Shown here in pieces: positions 26,899 through 36,228 of a stretch of 54,741 nt of DNA. The stretch lies in contig ONCH01000009.1 in NCBI GenBank assembly GCA_900316265.1, forward strand, positions 1-54,741. The letters are read 5' to 3'. Source of the DNA: an uncultured Prevotellaceae bacterium. GTDB lineage: Bacteria > Bacteroidota > Bacteroidia > Bacteroidales > Bacteroidaceae. Below the pieces are notes generated by a model that saw only the letters and a list, made by a program, of their open reading frames with translations, had not been told where the DNA came from and made no database searches. How positions within the stretch are numbered: position 1 is the first letter of the stretch; the number at the start of each line of letters is the position of its first letter. The position numbers and the translations under genes are program-made.

Positions 26899-26920
26899 AT
26901 AGAGATAGCAAAACTTTCAT
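26876..26920 (-). CDS. 14-codon upstream ORF overlapping the tamB start
   Basis: The ATG at 26920 is the first start downstream of the predicted promoter. It encodes MKVLLSLFASFEDT and stops at TAA 26876-26878, after passing both TTG start candidates of tamB in another frame. It could couple translation to the rare TTG start or reduce it. It is too short to judge by composition. Confidence 0.35.
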   Translation of the reverse strand: MKVLLSLFASFEDT

Positions 26921-26938
26921 TCTGCTGGTTATTGGCTA

Positions 26939-26946
26939 CAAAATTA
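26939..26946 (-). promoter_or_regulatory. -7 element of the tamB promoter
   Basis: Minus-strand TAATTTTG matches TAnnTTTG. No clear TTTG is present at -33. It is divergent from the nqr promoter, with 65 bp between the two -7 elements. Confidence 0.5.
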
Positions 26947-27011
26947 CATCAAAAAGTTGTGATGACGGAATATTTCGACGATTTTTTATGCCCAATATGC
27001 TATTTTTTTAT

Positions 27012-27019
27012 TAATTTTG
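27012..27019 (+). promoter_or_regulatory. -7 element of the nqr operon promoter
   Basis: Plus-strand TAATTTTG, 57 bp before the nqrA ATG. The -33 region has no full TTTG. The surrounding 27001-27076 is AT-rich. Confidence 0.5.
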
Positions 27020-27076
27020 CACCATTCTTAGAAAAAGCATAGTAGATAACTATTCAAATATTCATTTATATTATCC

Positions 27077-28420
27077 ATGGCAAATGTAATCAAGTTACAC
27101 AAAGGCTTGGACATTCACCTTCAAGGGAAAGCTGAGGAGAAGCTCATCCAGTTGAAGTCAAACGGCCAGTATGCGCTGGTGCCCGATGACTTCGAGGGAG
27201 TGACTCCGAAAGTGGTCGTCAAGGAGGGGGATACCGTCAAAGCCGGGGATGCCTTGTTCGTCAACAAGCAGTATCCCGAAGTAAAGTTTGCCTCACCTGT
27301 CAGCGGAAAAGTCTGCGAGGTGGCACGTGGCGAACGAAGGAAGGTGCTCTATGTAAAGGTGCAGGCTGATGCAGAGCAACAGTATGTAAACTATGGTGTG
27401 AAGGATGTTGACAAAATGGATGGCCAGCAGGTGATTGACGCCCTGCTGGAGGCTGGTATCTTTGGTTATATCAACCAGTTGCCTTATGCCGTCTCTACTA
27501 ACCCTTCAGTAATGCCAAAGGCCATCTTTGTCTCAGCATTACGCGACAAGCCTCTGGCTGGCGACTTCGAATTTGAGGTAAAGGGCGAAGAGGCAAATTT
27601 CCAGACTGGTCTAACGGCGCTGTCGAAAATCGCCAAGACTTATTTAGGTTGTGGTGTTCATTCATCGTTCGAGAACTATCAGAATGCAGAGGTAACAGTC
27701 TTTGATGGCAAGTGCCCGGCAGGTAACGTTGGCGTACAGGTTAACAACATCGACCCAGTAAACAAGGGTGAGGTTGTCTGGACCATTGGAGACCCGACGG
27801 TTGTGCTCTTTATCGGTCGCCTGCTGAATACTGGTAAGGTTGATTTGCGCCGTCGTGTTGCCCTCTGTGGAAGCGAAGTTAATAATCCTGCTTATGCTGA
27901 TATGCTGGTAGGCGAGGAACTCTCTACACTCCTGAGCAATAGCTACGACGCTCAAAAGAGCGTTCGTATTATCAATGGTAATGTGCTGACAGGTAAACCC
28001 ACCACGAAGGAAGGTTTCTTAGGTGCTCACACTTCTGAGATTACCGTTATCCCCGAGGGTAACGATGCCGACGAGATACTGGGTTGGATTCTGCCTCGCT
28101 TCAAGCAGTTCTCTGTCAACCGCAGCTACTTCTCATGGCTCTGTGGCAAGAAGAGCTATGCGCTCGATGCCCGTATCAAGGGTGGTGAGCGTCACATGAT
28201 TATGAGTGGTGAGTACGACAAGGTACTGCCTATGGATATCTATGGTGAATACCTCATCAAGGCCATCATCGCTGGCGACATCGATCGTCAGGAGGCGCTG
28301 GGCATCTACGAAGTATCGCCTGAAGACTTTGCACTGGCTGAGTTTGTGGACTCTTCGAAGTTGGAACTGCAGCGCATCGTTCGTGAAGGTCTGAACATTT
28401 TACGTAAAGAAAACGCATAA
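27077..28420 (+). CDS. nqrA: Na+-translocating NADH:quinone reductase subunit A
   Basis: 447 residues, the usual NqrA length. N-terminal KLHKGLDIHLQGKAEEKL and the early barrel-sandwich segment (VKEGDTVKAGDALFVNKQYPEVKFASPVSG, residues about 49-78) are typical. It is a peripheral cytoplasmic subunit near the quinone site of the respiratory complex that pumps Na+ using NADH. First gene of a tight six-gene operon, 5 bp before nqrB. Confidence 0.96.
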   Translation: MANVIKLHKGLDIHLQGKAEEKLIQLKSNGQYALVPDDFEGVTPKVVVKEGDTVKAGDALFVNKQYPEVKFASPVSGKVCEVARGERRKVLYVKVQADAEQQYVNYGVKDVDKMDGQQVIDALLEAGIFGYINQLPYAVSTNPSVMPKAIFVSALRDKPLAGDFEFEVKGEEANFQTGLTALSKIAKTYLGCGVHSSFENYQNAEVTVFDGKCPAGNVGVQVNNIDPVNKGEVVWTIGDPTVVLFIGRLLNTGKVDLRRRVALCGSEVNNPAYADMLVGEELSTLLSNSYDAQKSVRIINGNVLTGKPTTKEGFLGAHTSEITVIPEGNDADEILGWILPRFKQFSVNRSYFSWLCGKKSYALDARIKGGERHMIMSGEYDKVLPMDIYGEYLIKAIIAGDIDRQEALGIYEVSPEDFALAEFVDSSKLELQRIVREGLNILRKENA

Positions 28421-28425
28421 GGACT

Positions 28426-29583
28426 ATGAGCGCATTAAGAAATTTTCTCAATAAGGTAAAGCCGAATTTCGAGGAGGGTGGCAAGTTGCATGCCTTCCGT
28501 TCGGTGTTCGACGGCTTTGAGACTTTCCTGTACGTGCCTAACGATACAGCAAAGACGGGCGTGAACATTCACGACGCTATCGACTCAAAGCGCATTATGA
28601 GTATGGTGGTCATCGCCCTGATGCCTGCCATGCTGTTTGGTATGTATAACATTGGCTATCAGAACTATCTGGCAGCAGGCACACTGGCCAGCGCAAGCTT
28701 CTGCGAGATCTTCGCTTACGGCTTCCTGGCTGTTCTGCCAAAGATTCTGGTGAGCTATATTGTTGGTCTGGGCATCGAGTTTGCCTGGGCACAGTGGAAG
28801 GGTGAAGAGATCCAGGAGGGTTACCTCGTTTCTGGTATCATCATCCCATTGATTATTCCTATTGGCTGCCCACTGTGGATGCTGGCTCTGGCCTGCGCCT
28901 TCTCGGTTATCTTCTGTAAGGAGATTTTCGGTGGTACGGGTATGAACATCTTCAACCCCGCTATTGCAGCCCGTATGTTCCTGTTCTTCGCCTATCCTTC
29001 TAAGATGACGGGCGACCAGGTTTGGGTAGCTCAGAACTCAATCTTCGGACTGGGTAACGACCTGCCTGATGGATTCACTGCTGCTACTCCACTCGGACAG
29101 ATTGGTCAGGGCATTGCTCCTGATGCTTCTATCCTCGATATGACGCTGGGCTTCATTCCTGGCTCTATCGGTGAGACCTCAGTGATTGCTATTGCCATCG
29201 GTGCTGTTATCCTGTTGTGGACGGGCATCGCCTCTTGGCGCACCATGCTCAGCGTATTCGTAGGCGGTATCGCTTTCGCAGTACTGTTCGAGCAGACTGG
29301 TCAGGGCATGATTTGGTGGCATCACCTTGTGATGGGTGGTTTTGCATTCGGTGCTGTATTTATGGCTACCGACCCTGTAACATCATGCCGCACCACTACT
29401 GGTCAGTATATCTACGGATTCCTGATTGGTGCAATGGCCATCATCATCCGTGTGATGAATGCAGGTTATCCCGAGGGTATGATGCTCGCCATCTTCTTTG
29501 GTAATATGTTTGCTCCAACGATTGACCATTTCATCGTTGAGCGCAATATCTCGAAACGTTTAAAGAGAGGAGGTACCAAATGA
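28426..29583 (+). CDS. nqrB: Na+-NQR subunit B, FMN-carrying membrane subunit
   Basis: 385 residues with about ten membrane helices. The segment PDGFTAATPLG (residues about 215-226) fits the site where FMN is attached through phosphate to a Thr in this family. IFGGTGMNIFNPAIAARMFLFFAYP and FMATDPVTSCRTTTGQYIYGF are further family marks. NqrB forms the main Na+ and electron path in the membrane. Its stop overlaps the nqrC start in ATGA. A flavin transferase (ApbE) is needed for FMN attachment and is not seen in this window. Confidence 0.96.
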   Translation: MSALRNFLNKVKPNFEEGGKLHAFRSVFDGFETFLYVPNDTAKTGVNIHDAIDSKRIMSMVVIALMPAMLFGMYNIGYQNYLAAGTLASASFCEIFAYGFLAVLPKILVSYIVGLGIEFAWAQWKGEEIQEGYLVSGIIIPLIIPIGCPLWMLALACAFSVIFCKEIFGGTGMNIFNPAIAARMFLFFAYPSKMTGDQVWVAQNSIFGLGNDLPDGFTAATPLGQIGQGIAPDASILDMTLGFIPGSIGETSVIAIAIGAVILLWTGIASWRTMLSVFVGGIAFAVLFEQTGQGMIWWHHLVMGGFAFGAVFMATDPVTSCRTTTGQYIYGFLIGAMAIIIRVMNAGYPEGMMLAIFFGNMFAPTIDHFIVERNISKRLKRGGTK

Positions 29584-30338
29584 AACTGAATACAAACTCT
29601 AACGCGTACATTATTATATATAGCGCGATACTCGTAGTCATCGTGGCTTTCTTGCTGGCTTTCGTCTATCAGGCTTTGAAGCCCATGCAGGATGCTAATG
29701 TGGCTCTCGATGTGAAGAAGCAAATTCTCTATTCACTCAATATTCGCGACCTCGACGGTGCAGAGGCTGAAGCCAAGTATGCCGAGGTAGTGAAGGATAC
29801 GATGGACTTTGGTGGTCAGAAAATTCTGATTGCCGAGATTAATGATGAGCCTATCATGATTTTTGAAATGAAAGGTATGGGCCTCTGGGGCGGCATCAGC
29901 GGCTATATGTCTGCTCATTTTGACATGGAGACGATGAACTTAAAGGTTTATGGTGCCTACTTCAACCACGAGGGCGAGACTGCCGGACTGGGTGCTGAGA
30001 TTAAGGACTCGCAGGAGTGGCAGGAGAAGTTCATCGGTAAGCGCATTATCAAGGAAGGTGCCGACGGTAAGGAAAAGGTGGCTCTCTCCGTCGTGAAGAA
30101 AGTGGAGGATCCTGAAACGCAGGTAGACTGTGTGACGGGTGCCACGCTGACCTCTAATGGTGTTGATGAAATGATTAAGCGTACTTTCGGCATTTGGACC
30201 GGCGAGTACGACTTCGCCGTTGACGAATCGGAGCTGACTATGGTGTTGCTCAAGGCTTGTCTGTCGGGTAATGACTCCATTAGTGATGCTGAACTTGAGA
30301 AGATGATGAAAGTAAGAAAAGTAAAGGAGGAGGAGTAA
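29580..30338 (+). CDS. nqrC: Na+-NQR subunit C, covalent flavoprotein
   Basis: 252 residues. An N-terminal membrane helix (AYIIIYSAILVVIVAFLLAFVYQ, residues about 9-31) is followed by a periplasmic FMN-binding domain. The motif VTGATLTSNGVDEM (about 184-197) contains the Thr that carries covalent FMN. The C-terminal about 30 residues are charged. It moves electrons on the outer face of the complex. It overlaps nqrB by 4 nt. Confidence 0.95.
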   Translation: MKLNTNSNAYIIIYSAILVVIVAFLLAFVYQALKPMQDANVALDVKKQILYSLNIRDLDGAEAEAKYAEVVKDTMDFGGQKILIAEINDEPIMIFEMKGMGLWGGISGYMSAHFDMETMNLKVYGAYFNHEGETAGLGAEIKDSQEWQEKFIGKRIIKEGADGKEKVALSVVKKVEDPETQVDCVTGATLTSNGVDEMIKRTFGIWTGEYDFAVDESELTMVLLKACLSGNDSISDAELEKMMKVRKVKEEE

Positions 30339-30341
30339 GTT

Positions 30342-30965
30342 ATGGCATTATTCAGTAAACAAAATAAGGAGGTTTTCACTAATCCGTTGAACCTCGACCA
30401 CCCGATTCTTGGACAGGTATTGGGTATCTGCTCGGCACTGGCCGTGACTTCGCAGTTGAAGCCTGCCATCGTGATGGGTCTGGCTGTAACAGTCATCACA
30501 GCCTTTGCGAATGTGATTATCTCAATCATCCGCAACACTATCCCTAACCGCATTCGTATTGTGGTGCAGCTGGTAGTTGTTGCTGCGCTGGTAACTATCG
30601 TTAGCCAGATTCTGAAGGCTTTCGCCTATGATGTTAGCGTTCAGCTCTCTGTGTATGTAGGTCTGATCATCACCAACTGTATCCTGATGGGTCGCCTCGA
30701 GGCATTTGCTATGCAGAATAAGCCTTGGCCTTCGTTCCTCGACGGTGTGGGTAACGGTCTTGGCTACGCCATGATTCTCGTTATTGTGGGTGCTGTTCGT
30801 GAGTTGCTTGGACGTGGTACGTTGCTGGGCTTTCAGATTATCCCCGATGCCTGCTACGACTTTGGCTATGTGAACAACGGTATGATGACGATGCCTGCTA
30901 TGGCACTCATTCTCGTTGGCTGTGTGATTTGGGTACATCGTGCATATTTTTATAAGGAGAAGTAA
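30342..30965 (+). CDS. nqrD: Na+-NQR subunit D
   Basis: 207 residues, six predicted membrane helices. It starts 3 bp after nqrC. The NPLNLDHPILGQVLGICSALAVT opening and GRLEAFAMQNKPWPSFLDGVGNGLGYAMIL are typical of NqrD and the related RnfE. With NqrE it forms an inverted-repeat pair in the membrane that holds an iron centre in this family. Confidence 0.95.
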   Translation: MALFSKQNKEVFTNPLNLDHPILGQVLGICSALAVTSQLKPAIVMGLAVTVITAFANVIISIIRNTIPNRIRIVVQLVVVAALVTIVSQILKAFAYDVSVQLSVYVGLIITNCILMGRLEAFAMQNKPWPSFLDGVGNGLGYAMILVIVGAVRELLGRGTLLGFQIIPDACYDFGYVNNGMMTMPAMALILVGCVIWVHRAYFYKEK

Positions 30966-30968
30966 GTT

Positions 30969-31595
30969 ATGGAACACGCAATATCATTACTGTTCAGGTC
31001 CATTTTTGTGGACAATATGATTTTCGCCTTCTTCCTCGGCATGTGTTCCTACCTTGCTGTGTCGAAGACGGTGAAGACCTCTATGGGTCTCGGTCTGGCT
31101 GTGACCTTCGTACTCACAGTGACCGTCCCCGTCAATTATCTGTTGCAGACAAAAGTCTTAGGCCCCGACTGTCTTGTAGAGGGTGTTGACCTAAGCTATC
31201 TGTCGTTTATCCTCTTCATCGCTGTTATTGCCGGTATGGTGCAGCTCGTTGAGATGACCGTAGAGAAGTATTCACCCTCGCTCTATGCTGCGCTGGGTAT
31301 CTTCCTGCCGCTGATTGCTGTGAACTGCGCCATCATGGGTGCTTCGCTGTTCATGCAGCAGCGCATTCTGATGGATCCCTCTAACTCGCAGGCTATCACT
31401 TGCATCTGGGATGCCGTTGTCTATGGCTTCGGTTCTGGTATCGGTTGGACACTGGCCATTGTGGCCATGGGTGCCATCCGAGAGAAGATGCAGTATTCGG
31501 ATGTTCCCAAGCCTTTGCAGGGTCTCGGCATTGTGTTTATCACCGTGGGCCTCATGGCCATGGCGATGATGTGTTTCTCTGGCTTAAACATTTAA
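30969..31595 (+). CDS. nqrE: Na+-NQR subunit E
   Basis: 208 residues, six membrane helices, starting 3 bp after nqrD. The opening [27 protein letters not shown] and [15 protein letters not shown] are family signatures, each with a conserved Cys (MCSYL, NCAIM) of the type that binds the intramembrane iron together with NqrD. It is related to RnfA. Confidence 0.95.
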   Translation: MEHAISLLFRSIFVDNMIFAFFLGMCSYLAVSKTVKTSMGLGLAVTFVLTVTVPVNYLLQTKVLGPDCLVEGVDLSYLSFILFIAVIAGMVQLVEMTVEKYSPSLYAALGIFLPLIAVNCAIMGASLFMQQRILMDPSNSQAITCIWDAVVYGFGSGIGWTLAIVAMGAIREKMQYSDVPKPLQGLGIVFITVGLMAMAMMCFSGLNI

Positions 31596-31601
31596 TAAGG
31601 T

Positions 31602-32870
31602 ATGGCACAGTTTATAGCATATAGTATAGGAGTTTTTCTCCTGGTAATCATCTTGCTGGTGATTATCCTGTTGGTGGCTAAGAAGTATCTGAGCCCCAGC
31701 GGCAATGTGAATATTACAGTAAATGGCGATAAGGTACTTAACGTGCCTCAAGGTAACAACCTGATGGCGACGTTGAACCAAAACGGTATCTTCCTGCCTT
31801 CAGCTTGTGGCGGTAAAGCCAGCTGTGGACAGTGTAAGGTACAGGTGCTTGAAGGAGGTGGCGAGATTCTCGACTCTGAGAAGCCTCACTTCACTCGCAA
31901 GCAGATCAAGGAGCACTGGCGCTTGGGCTGCCAGTGTAAGGTGAAGGGTGACCTGAAGATTCACGTAGACGAGTCTATCCTGGGTGTCAAGGAGTATGAG
32001 TGTACCGTTATCTCTAACAAGAACGTGGCTACCTTCATCAAGGAATTCAAGGTGCAGCTGCCTGCTGGCGAACACATGGACTTCCTGCCTGGCTCGTATG
32101 CACAGATTAAGATTCCTAAGTTCGACTGCATCGACTACGATAAGGACATCGACAAGAGTCTGATTGGCGATGAGTATCTGCCCAGCTGGGAGAAGTTCGG
32201 TCTGTTTCCACTGAAGTGTAAGAACCCTGAGGACACCATTCGTGCCTACTCAATGGCTAACTATCCTGCTGAAGGCGATGTGTTCATGCTGACCGTGCGT
32301 ATCGCTACGCCACCGTTTAAGCCCGATCGCAGTGGTTTCATGGATGTCAACCCTGGTATCGCTTCATCATATATCTTCTCACTGAAACCTGGCGACAAGG
32401 TGATTATGAGCGGTCCTTTCGGTGATTTCCACCCACATTTCGACTCGAAGAAGGAGATGATTTGGGTTGGTGGTGGTGCCGGTATGGCTCCGCTGCGTGC
32501 TCAGATTATGCACATGACCAAGACGCTGCATACTACAGACCGCGAGATGCACTACTTCTATGGTGCCCGCGCCCTGAACGAGGTGTTCTATCTGGACGAC
32601 TTCCTGGGCTTGGAGAAGGAGTTCCCCAACTTCCACTTCCACCTGGCTCTCGACCGTCCCGACCCAGCAGCCGATGCCGCTGGCGTGAAGTACACCCCAG
32701 GCTTCGTTCATCAGGTCATGCTGAACACCTATCTGAAGGACCACGAGGCTCCTGAGGATATCGAGTACTACATGTGCGGCCCTGGCCCCATGTCGAAGGC
32801 CGTGGTATCTATGCTCGACTCGCTCGGTGTAGATCCAGAGTCAATTATGTACGATAACTTTGGCGGCTGA
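31602..32870 (+). CDS. nqrF: Na+-NQR subunit F, NADH dehydrogenase subunit
   Basis: 422 residues. An N-terminal membrane helix (residues about 4-27) is followed by a plant-type 2Fe-2S ferredoxin domain ([11 protein letters not shown], then C in LGCQCK), an FAD domain with RAYSMANYP (about 211-219) and an NADH domain with [12 protein letters not shown] (about 289-300) and [14 protein letters not shown] gives electrons here, then they pass to NqrC, NqrB and quinone. The stop codon overlaps the start of the next gene by one base. Confidence 0.96.
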   Translation: MAQFIAYSIGVFLLVIILLVIILLVAKKYLSPSGNVNITVNGDKVLNVPQGNNLMATLNQNGIFLPSACGGKASCGQCKVQVLEGGGEILDSEKPHFTRKQIKEHWRLGCQCKVKGDLKIHVDESILGVKEYECTVISNKNVATFIKEFKVQLPAGEHMDFLPGSYAQIKIPKFDCIDYDKDIDKSLIGDEYLPSWEKFGLFPLKCKNPEDTIRAYSMANYPAEGDVFMLTVRIATPPFKPDRSGFMDVNPGIASSYIFSLKPGDKVIMSGPFGDFHPHFDSKKEMIWVGGGAGMAPLRAQIMHMTKTLHTTDREMHYFYGARALNEVFYLDDFLGLEKEFPNFHFHLALDRPDPAADAAGVKYTPGFVHQVMLNTYLKDHEAPEDIEYYMCGPGPMSKAVVSMLDSLGVDPESIMYDNFGG

Positions 32871-33508
32871 TGAAACGCGGCTTGCTTTGGATACTATTCA
32901 TCCCTCTTACACTGGCCCTCCTTTCGTGTGGCCAGCGCAAGAGGGATGCGGTATTCTACGAGCAGATGGTCGACAGCATCCGCAAGGCTGAACAACTTAC
33001 CGAAATGAAGCGTAAGGCAGGAGTCTATGACGACCCTGTCGAGGCCTTCTTCGATACACTTCAGCTACGTCCGCTACCCATTCAGTCGGAGCGTAATAAT
33101 TTTGCTAAGATAGGCAGTTTCGGTCGGGTTCCTATGTCGCTCGTTTCCCAATTGGGCTATCCCGTCGAAACCCGTTTGAAGGCACTCTTGTTACCTAAGT
33201 ACCACGGACTGAACGCCCTGTTGTTGGAAGAACAAATCGACTCCGTCACGTCCAATCTCTACCTCTATTCCCTAGACAGCGAATATCGGCCCATCGACCA
33301 CCTTTGCCTCTATGAAGAACGGCCTGAAGACCGTGCTGAAGACTTCGGTCGCCAGTTTACAGACTACTATATCACCAGCGGGTACGAGGTTACCATCCTT
33401 TATATTTACGAGTCTTTGCGCACCCAGAAGTCGGAAGCCGAGCAAACTCGCCGCTTCCTGCTTACTACTGACGGCCGCTTTGAGGAGGTCGTTATAGAAA
33501 TAGAGTAA
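32870..33508 (+). CDS. Unrecognised lipoprotein encoded at the end of the nqr operon
   Basis: 212 residues. The signal peptide ends in a lipobox (LALLSCGQ, Cys at about 20), so it should be a membrane lipoprotein facing the periplasm. The mature part is charged and has no domain I can name. The start overlaps the nqrF stop (TGATG), which implies translational coupling and a link to the NQR complex in expression at least. A role as assembly factor or accessory subunit is only a guess from position. Confidence 0.8.
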   Translation: MKRGLLWILFIPLTLALLSCGQRKRDAVFYEQMVDSIRKAEQLTEMKRKAGVYDDPVEAFFDTLQLRPLPIQSERNNFAKIGSFGRVPMSLVSQLGYPVETRLKALLLPKYHGLNALLLEEQIDSVTSNLYLYSLDSEYRPIDHLCLYEERPEDRAEDFGRQFTDYYITSGYEVTILYIYESLRTQKSEAEQTRRFLLTTDGRFEEVVIEIE

Positions 33509-33514
33509 CTGAAT

Positions 33515-35587
33515 TCAAGACACGTACAGACACATCATTGTCAGGTCGTCATTGGGTTTGGCACCGGCACGATGAGTCTCAACTTCGCTTTCTAACAATT
33601 CTATAATCTGACGAGCAGAAACAAAGACGGTATGGCGCAGAATATCGAGCAGATGACTGTCGCCGAACCGTACCAGTTGTGGATTTTCAGCCTCGTTCAG
33701 TCCATCGGTATAGATAAAGAGTGGACGCCCCTTGATAGTTTCGAAGCTTTCACCGACATATTCCAAGTCCGGCCACAGACCTATAGGAGCATTTGATTCC
33801 ATTTGCAAGAAGTCGCCACCAGCCCCTTCTCCTTCGGGGAGGTCAGCTGGGGTTCCCAATATAGGTGGATTATGCCCTGCATTACAAAAGTCAAGGTGTC
33901 CCGTAGTAAGGTCGAGCAATCCTAACCAGAACGTCACAAACATGCCGCTTTCATTGTCATCTCCTGAAAGTGCGTCGTTCATGCGAGTGCAGATTTCTGC
34001 TGGCATCATGCCCTGTTTGGCGAGGGTAAGAAACAGTCTTGTAGCCTGCGCCATAAACAACGAGGCAGGAACACCTTTTCCACTTACATCACCAACAGCG
34101 AAGTAGAGTTTGTCGCCCAGCATAAGATAACCGTACAGGTCGCCACCAACCTCTTTGGCCGGAGTCATCGAACCGTACATGTCAAGTCCTTCGCGCTCGG
34201 GGAATACACTCGGCACCATCGACATCTGGATATCGCGGGCAATTCGAAGCTCACTTTCAATGCGCTCCTGGGCAGTCTTCACTTCTGCCAATCGAGCTGC
34301 CGCACGACGACGAATCAGCGTATAAACGATAAAGGCCACGGTGAGGAAGATAATCACCATTGTGAGGCCTATGACACGCTGGTGCGAGATTTCTACCTGC
34401 TGCTCGGCGATGCGCCGCTCCTTGCCCTCGGTGTCGTAGATGGAAGCAAGCTTGGCAGTCTCGTCCTCTTTCTGTCGTGTAAGAGCTGTGCCGAAAGCAT
34501 CGTAAATCTGCATGGATACACGAAGGGCAGAATCTTTACGCCCCGCCATATAGTTAGTATATAACTTGGGCAGCAGAAATCCGTCGATAACTTCCAAATC
34601 GATTTCCATATTTTTTCTATGCATGAAGGCATCGAGGCAGGTCAAATTATCAGCCGCCTCTGCATAACGTCCAGCTAACCTCAGATATTCGGCGCTATTT
34701 ATCAAGCCGACATCCTTTTTGCTGTAGTCGGTGGTCTTGTATTCTTTGAAATATCGGTCTGCCTGCTCCTTGTCTCCTTTATGGATAGCAATCATCATTC
34801 TATTATAAAGGATGTCTGACTTGAATATATCGACATCCGAAGGAAGCGCTTCAGGACGGGCTTTGAACAGTTGGAATACAGAGTCTTCCAGATTCACCCA
34901 AGGTTCGCTTTCTACGCTCTTGTCTTCATCAAAGTAGGCCGTGACTATCTGGATATAGGTGATAACACCGTTATACAAGTCAATATGGTCAACATCGTCT
35001 GCGCTTATTAGTTTCTTCGTGTATTCCGAGGCTTTTCTGAAACTTTCCTCGGCCTCCTTCTCGCGTTTCAGGCGGAGCTGACATATACCAATATTAGAAT
35101 ATAATGTTTTCTTCTCAAAGTACATATTGCCTTTGGCCGTCTTCATTTTCTCCAACAGCTGCATGGCGGTGCGCAGTGCGGCGTCGTTCTCGTATTTGTC
35201 GATATAAAAGTCGGTCAGAAGAACACCTGCTTTGAGATATATCTTGAAGTCGGCAGCTGATGGGTTCTTTTCTTCCATAATCCGGCTGAAATATTCGGTG
35301 GCATGCACAAAATCGTTATGCAACCTATACACATATCCCTTATAGAAGTTGGTCTTGATGGGTGAAAGTTCTCCCAAGGCCGAGAGACTATCGGTGAGAA
35401 CACTTATGCGCTTATCATCTTCGTCAGTCAAGGCAGCAGACATCAGACTGTCAGCATGTGTTTTTACGACGGTTCCTGAATGATTTTTATTCGATACAGT
35501 CTCTGTGACCTGTTGCTTCTTGCAAGAGGTTAATGCCAGAGGAAGTACTATTCCCCACAACAACACTCGTTTTATACCTATCTTCAT
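33515..35587 (-). CDS. SpoIIE/RsbU-type PP2C phosphatase with tetratricopeptide-like sensor
   Basis: About 690 residues from the ATG at 35587, chosen because the promoter lies just upstream. The frame remains open to 35731. The N-terminus is a signal with LALTSCKK resembling a lipobox. Residues about 60-390 are helical and TPR-like. A membrane helix lies at about 401-422, followed by a coiled coil (ARLAEVKTAQERIESELRIARDIQ). The PP2C domain has AKEVGGDLYG, AVGDVSGKGVPAS, NAGHNPPI and IYTDGLNEA, with the metal-binding Asp residues intact. Such proteins dephosphorylate a partner in a signalling switch. No anti-sigma or STAS partner lies nearby. It is convergent with the nqr operon, 6 bp apart. 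Confidence 0.88.
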   Translation of the reverse strand: MKIGIKRVLLWGIVLPLALTSCKKQQVTETVSNKNHSGTVVKTHADSLMSAALTDEDDKRISVLTDSLSALGELSPIKTNFYKGYVYRLHNDFVHATEYFSRIMEEKNPSAADFKIYLKAGVLLTDFYIDKYENDAALRTAMQLLEKMKTAKGNMYFEKKTLYSNIGICQLRLKREKEAEESFRKASEYTKKLISADDVDHIDLYNGVITYIQIVTAYFDEDKSVESEPWVNLEDSVFQLFKARPEALPSDVDIFKSDILYNRMMIAIHKGDKEQADRYFKEYKTTDYSKKDVGLINSAEYLRLAGRYAEAADNLTCLDAFMHRKNMEIDLEVIDGFLLPKLYTNYMAGRKDSALRVSMQIYDAFGTALTRQKEDETAKLASIYDTEGKERRIAEQQVEISHQRVIGLTMVIIFLTVAFIVYTLIRRRAAARLAEVKTAQERIESELRIARDIQMSMVPSVFPEREGLDMYGSMTPAKEVGGDLYGYLMLGDKLYFAVGDVSGKGVPASLFMAQATRLFLTLAKQGMMPAEICTRMNDALSGDDNESGMFVTFWLGLLDLTTGHLDFCNAGHNPPILGTPADLPEGEGAGGDFLQMESNAPIGLWPDLEYVGESFETIKGRPLFIYTDGLNEAENPQLVRFGDSHLLDILRHTVFVSARQIIELLESEVETHRAGAKPNDDLTMMCLYVS

Positions 35588-35616
35588 ATTTGATGTTGAA
35601 TCCTCATTACAGCTTG

Positions 35617-35647
35617 CAAAGATAAGAAGAAAAGCTGAGATTACAAA
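35617..35647 (-). promoter_or_regulatory. Promoter of the PP2C phosphatase gene
   Basis: Minus strand: -33 TTTG (35644-35647), 19-nt spacer, -7 TATCTTTG (35617-35624). About 25 nt of leader. Confidence 0.7.
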
Positions 35648-35815
35648 CAGTTTTGGGAAGTTTAACGCAGTTAATAAAGTGGCCGACAGTACCCATCGTT
35701 TTTTGAAGTAACCATAGAATGTTGGAGACAACTTAAAGGTTCACTTCGCTCACTGATTACATATAAAAAAAGTTATTTTTGAAGGGAACAGGAAAGTGTT
35801 TTGTATGCTTTTGTG

Positions 35816-35823
35816 TACCTTTG
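35816..35823 (+). promoter_or_regulatory. -7 element before the Cys/His-rich protein gene
   Basis: Plus-strand TACCTTTG, perfect -7 match. A TTTTG lies upstream but at a non-standard 12-nt spacing, so -33 is unclear. The GTG at 35829 is 5 nt beyond, so the mRNA would be leaderless. Confidence 0.5.
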
Positions 35824-35828
35824 CAATT

Positions 35829-36173
35829 GTGAAACAGAAAACCCGACGACATATTGCTTCGTGCTTGCTATTGGCGGTGTTTATGCCAATGCTTCTGTTG
35901 TCGTCGGTTCATGTGCATGAAACTGCTGAAACAATAGAGACGGAATGCGCCGATTGTGTGCATCATAGTTGTCACGGTCATATGACGGTGACAGCCACAT
36001 GGTCGCACGACTGTGTACTCTGCCAGTTTCTGACATTGACTTTGCTGACAGCTGCTGTAATGGCTGTCACGATATATGTACATGTGTGTAAGATGCTTCG
36101 CGCCCAGTCTTTATGCGATTGTCATACTATCTACTGTGGCGCTATTGTAACCAGGGGACCTCCAACCGTCTGA
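35829..36173 (+). CDS. Small Cys/His-rich membrane protein, likely metal-linked
   Basis: About 114 residues from GTG 35829, chosen because an upstream ATG (35796) precedes the promoter. A basic N-terminus and signal-like helix (IASCLLLAVFMPMLLLSSVHVH) are followed by a metal-ligand-rich stretch with CADCVHHSCHGH and SHDCVLCQF, a second hydrophobic helix, and a C-terminus ending in RGPPTV. The plan (two helices, Cys/His cluster, Arg-Gly/Ala-Pro-Pro end) recalls DUF2946-like proteins found beside metal TonB receptors, but I cannot confirm membership. It lies 55 bp before a His-rich receptor gene, probably in one transcript. A role in zinc or copper handling is inferred. Confidence 0.65.
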   Translation: MKQKTRRHIASCLLLAVFMPMLLLSSVHVHETAETIETECADCVHHSCHGHMTVTATWSHDCVLCQFLTLTLLTAAVMAVTIYVHVCKMLRAQSLCDCHTIYCGAIVTRGPPTV

Positions 36174-36228
36174 TTTTAAATAGATACTTACATACATTAT
36201 TTATATATCATTAATTAGTCAATCAAGA

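Noticed and set aside
35588-35731. 48-residue extension of the PP2C phosphatase, itself with a lipobox-like FASC
   Set aside because: The promoter with perfect spacing (35617-35647) is inside it, so the ATG at 35587 is preferred.
36174-36228. Cobalamin or other riboswitch before the TonB receptor
   Set aside because: 55 bp, AT-rich, no conserved boxes or stable structure.
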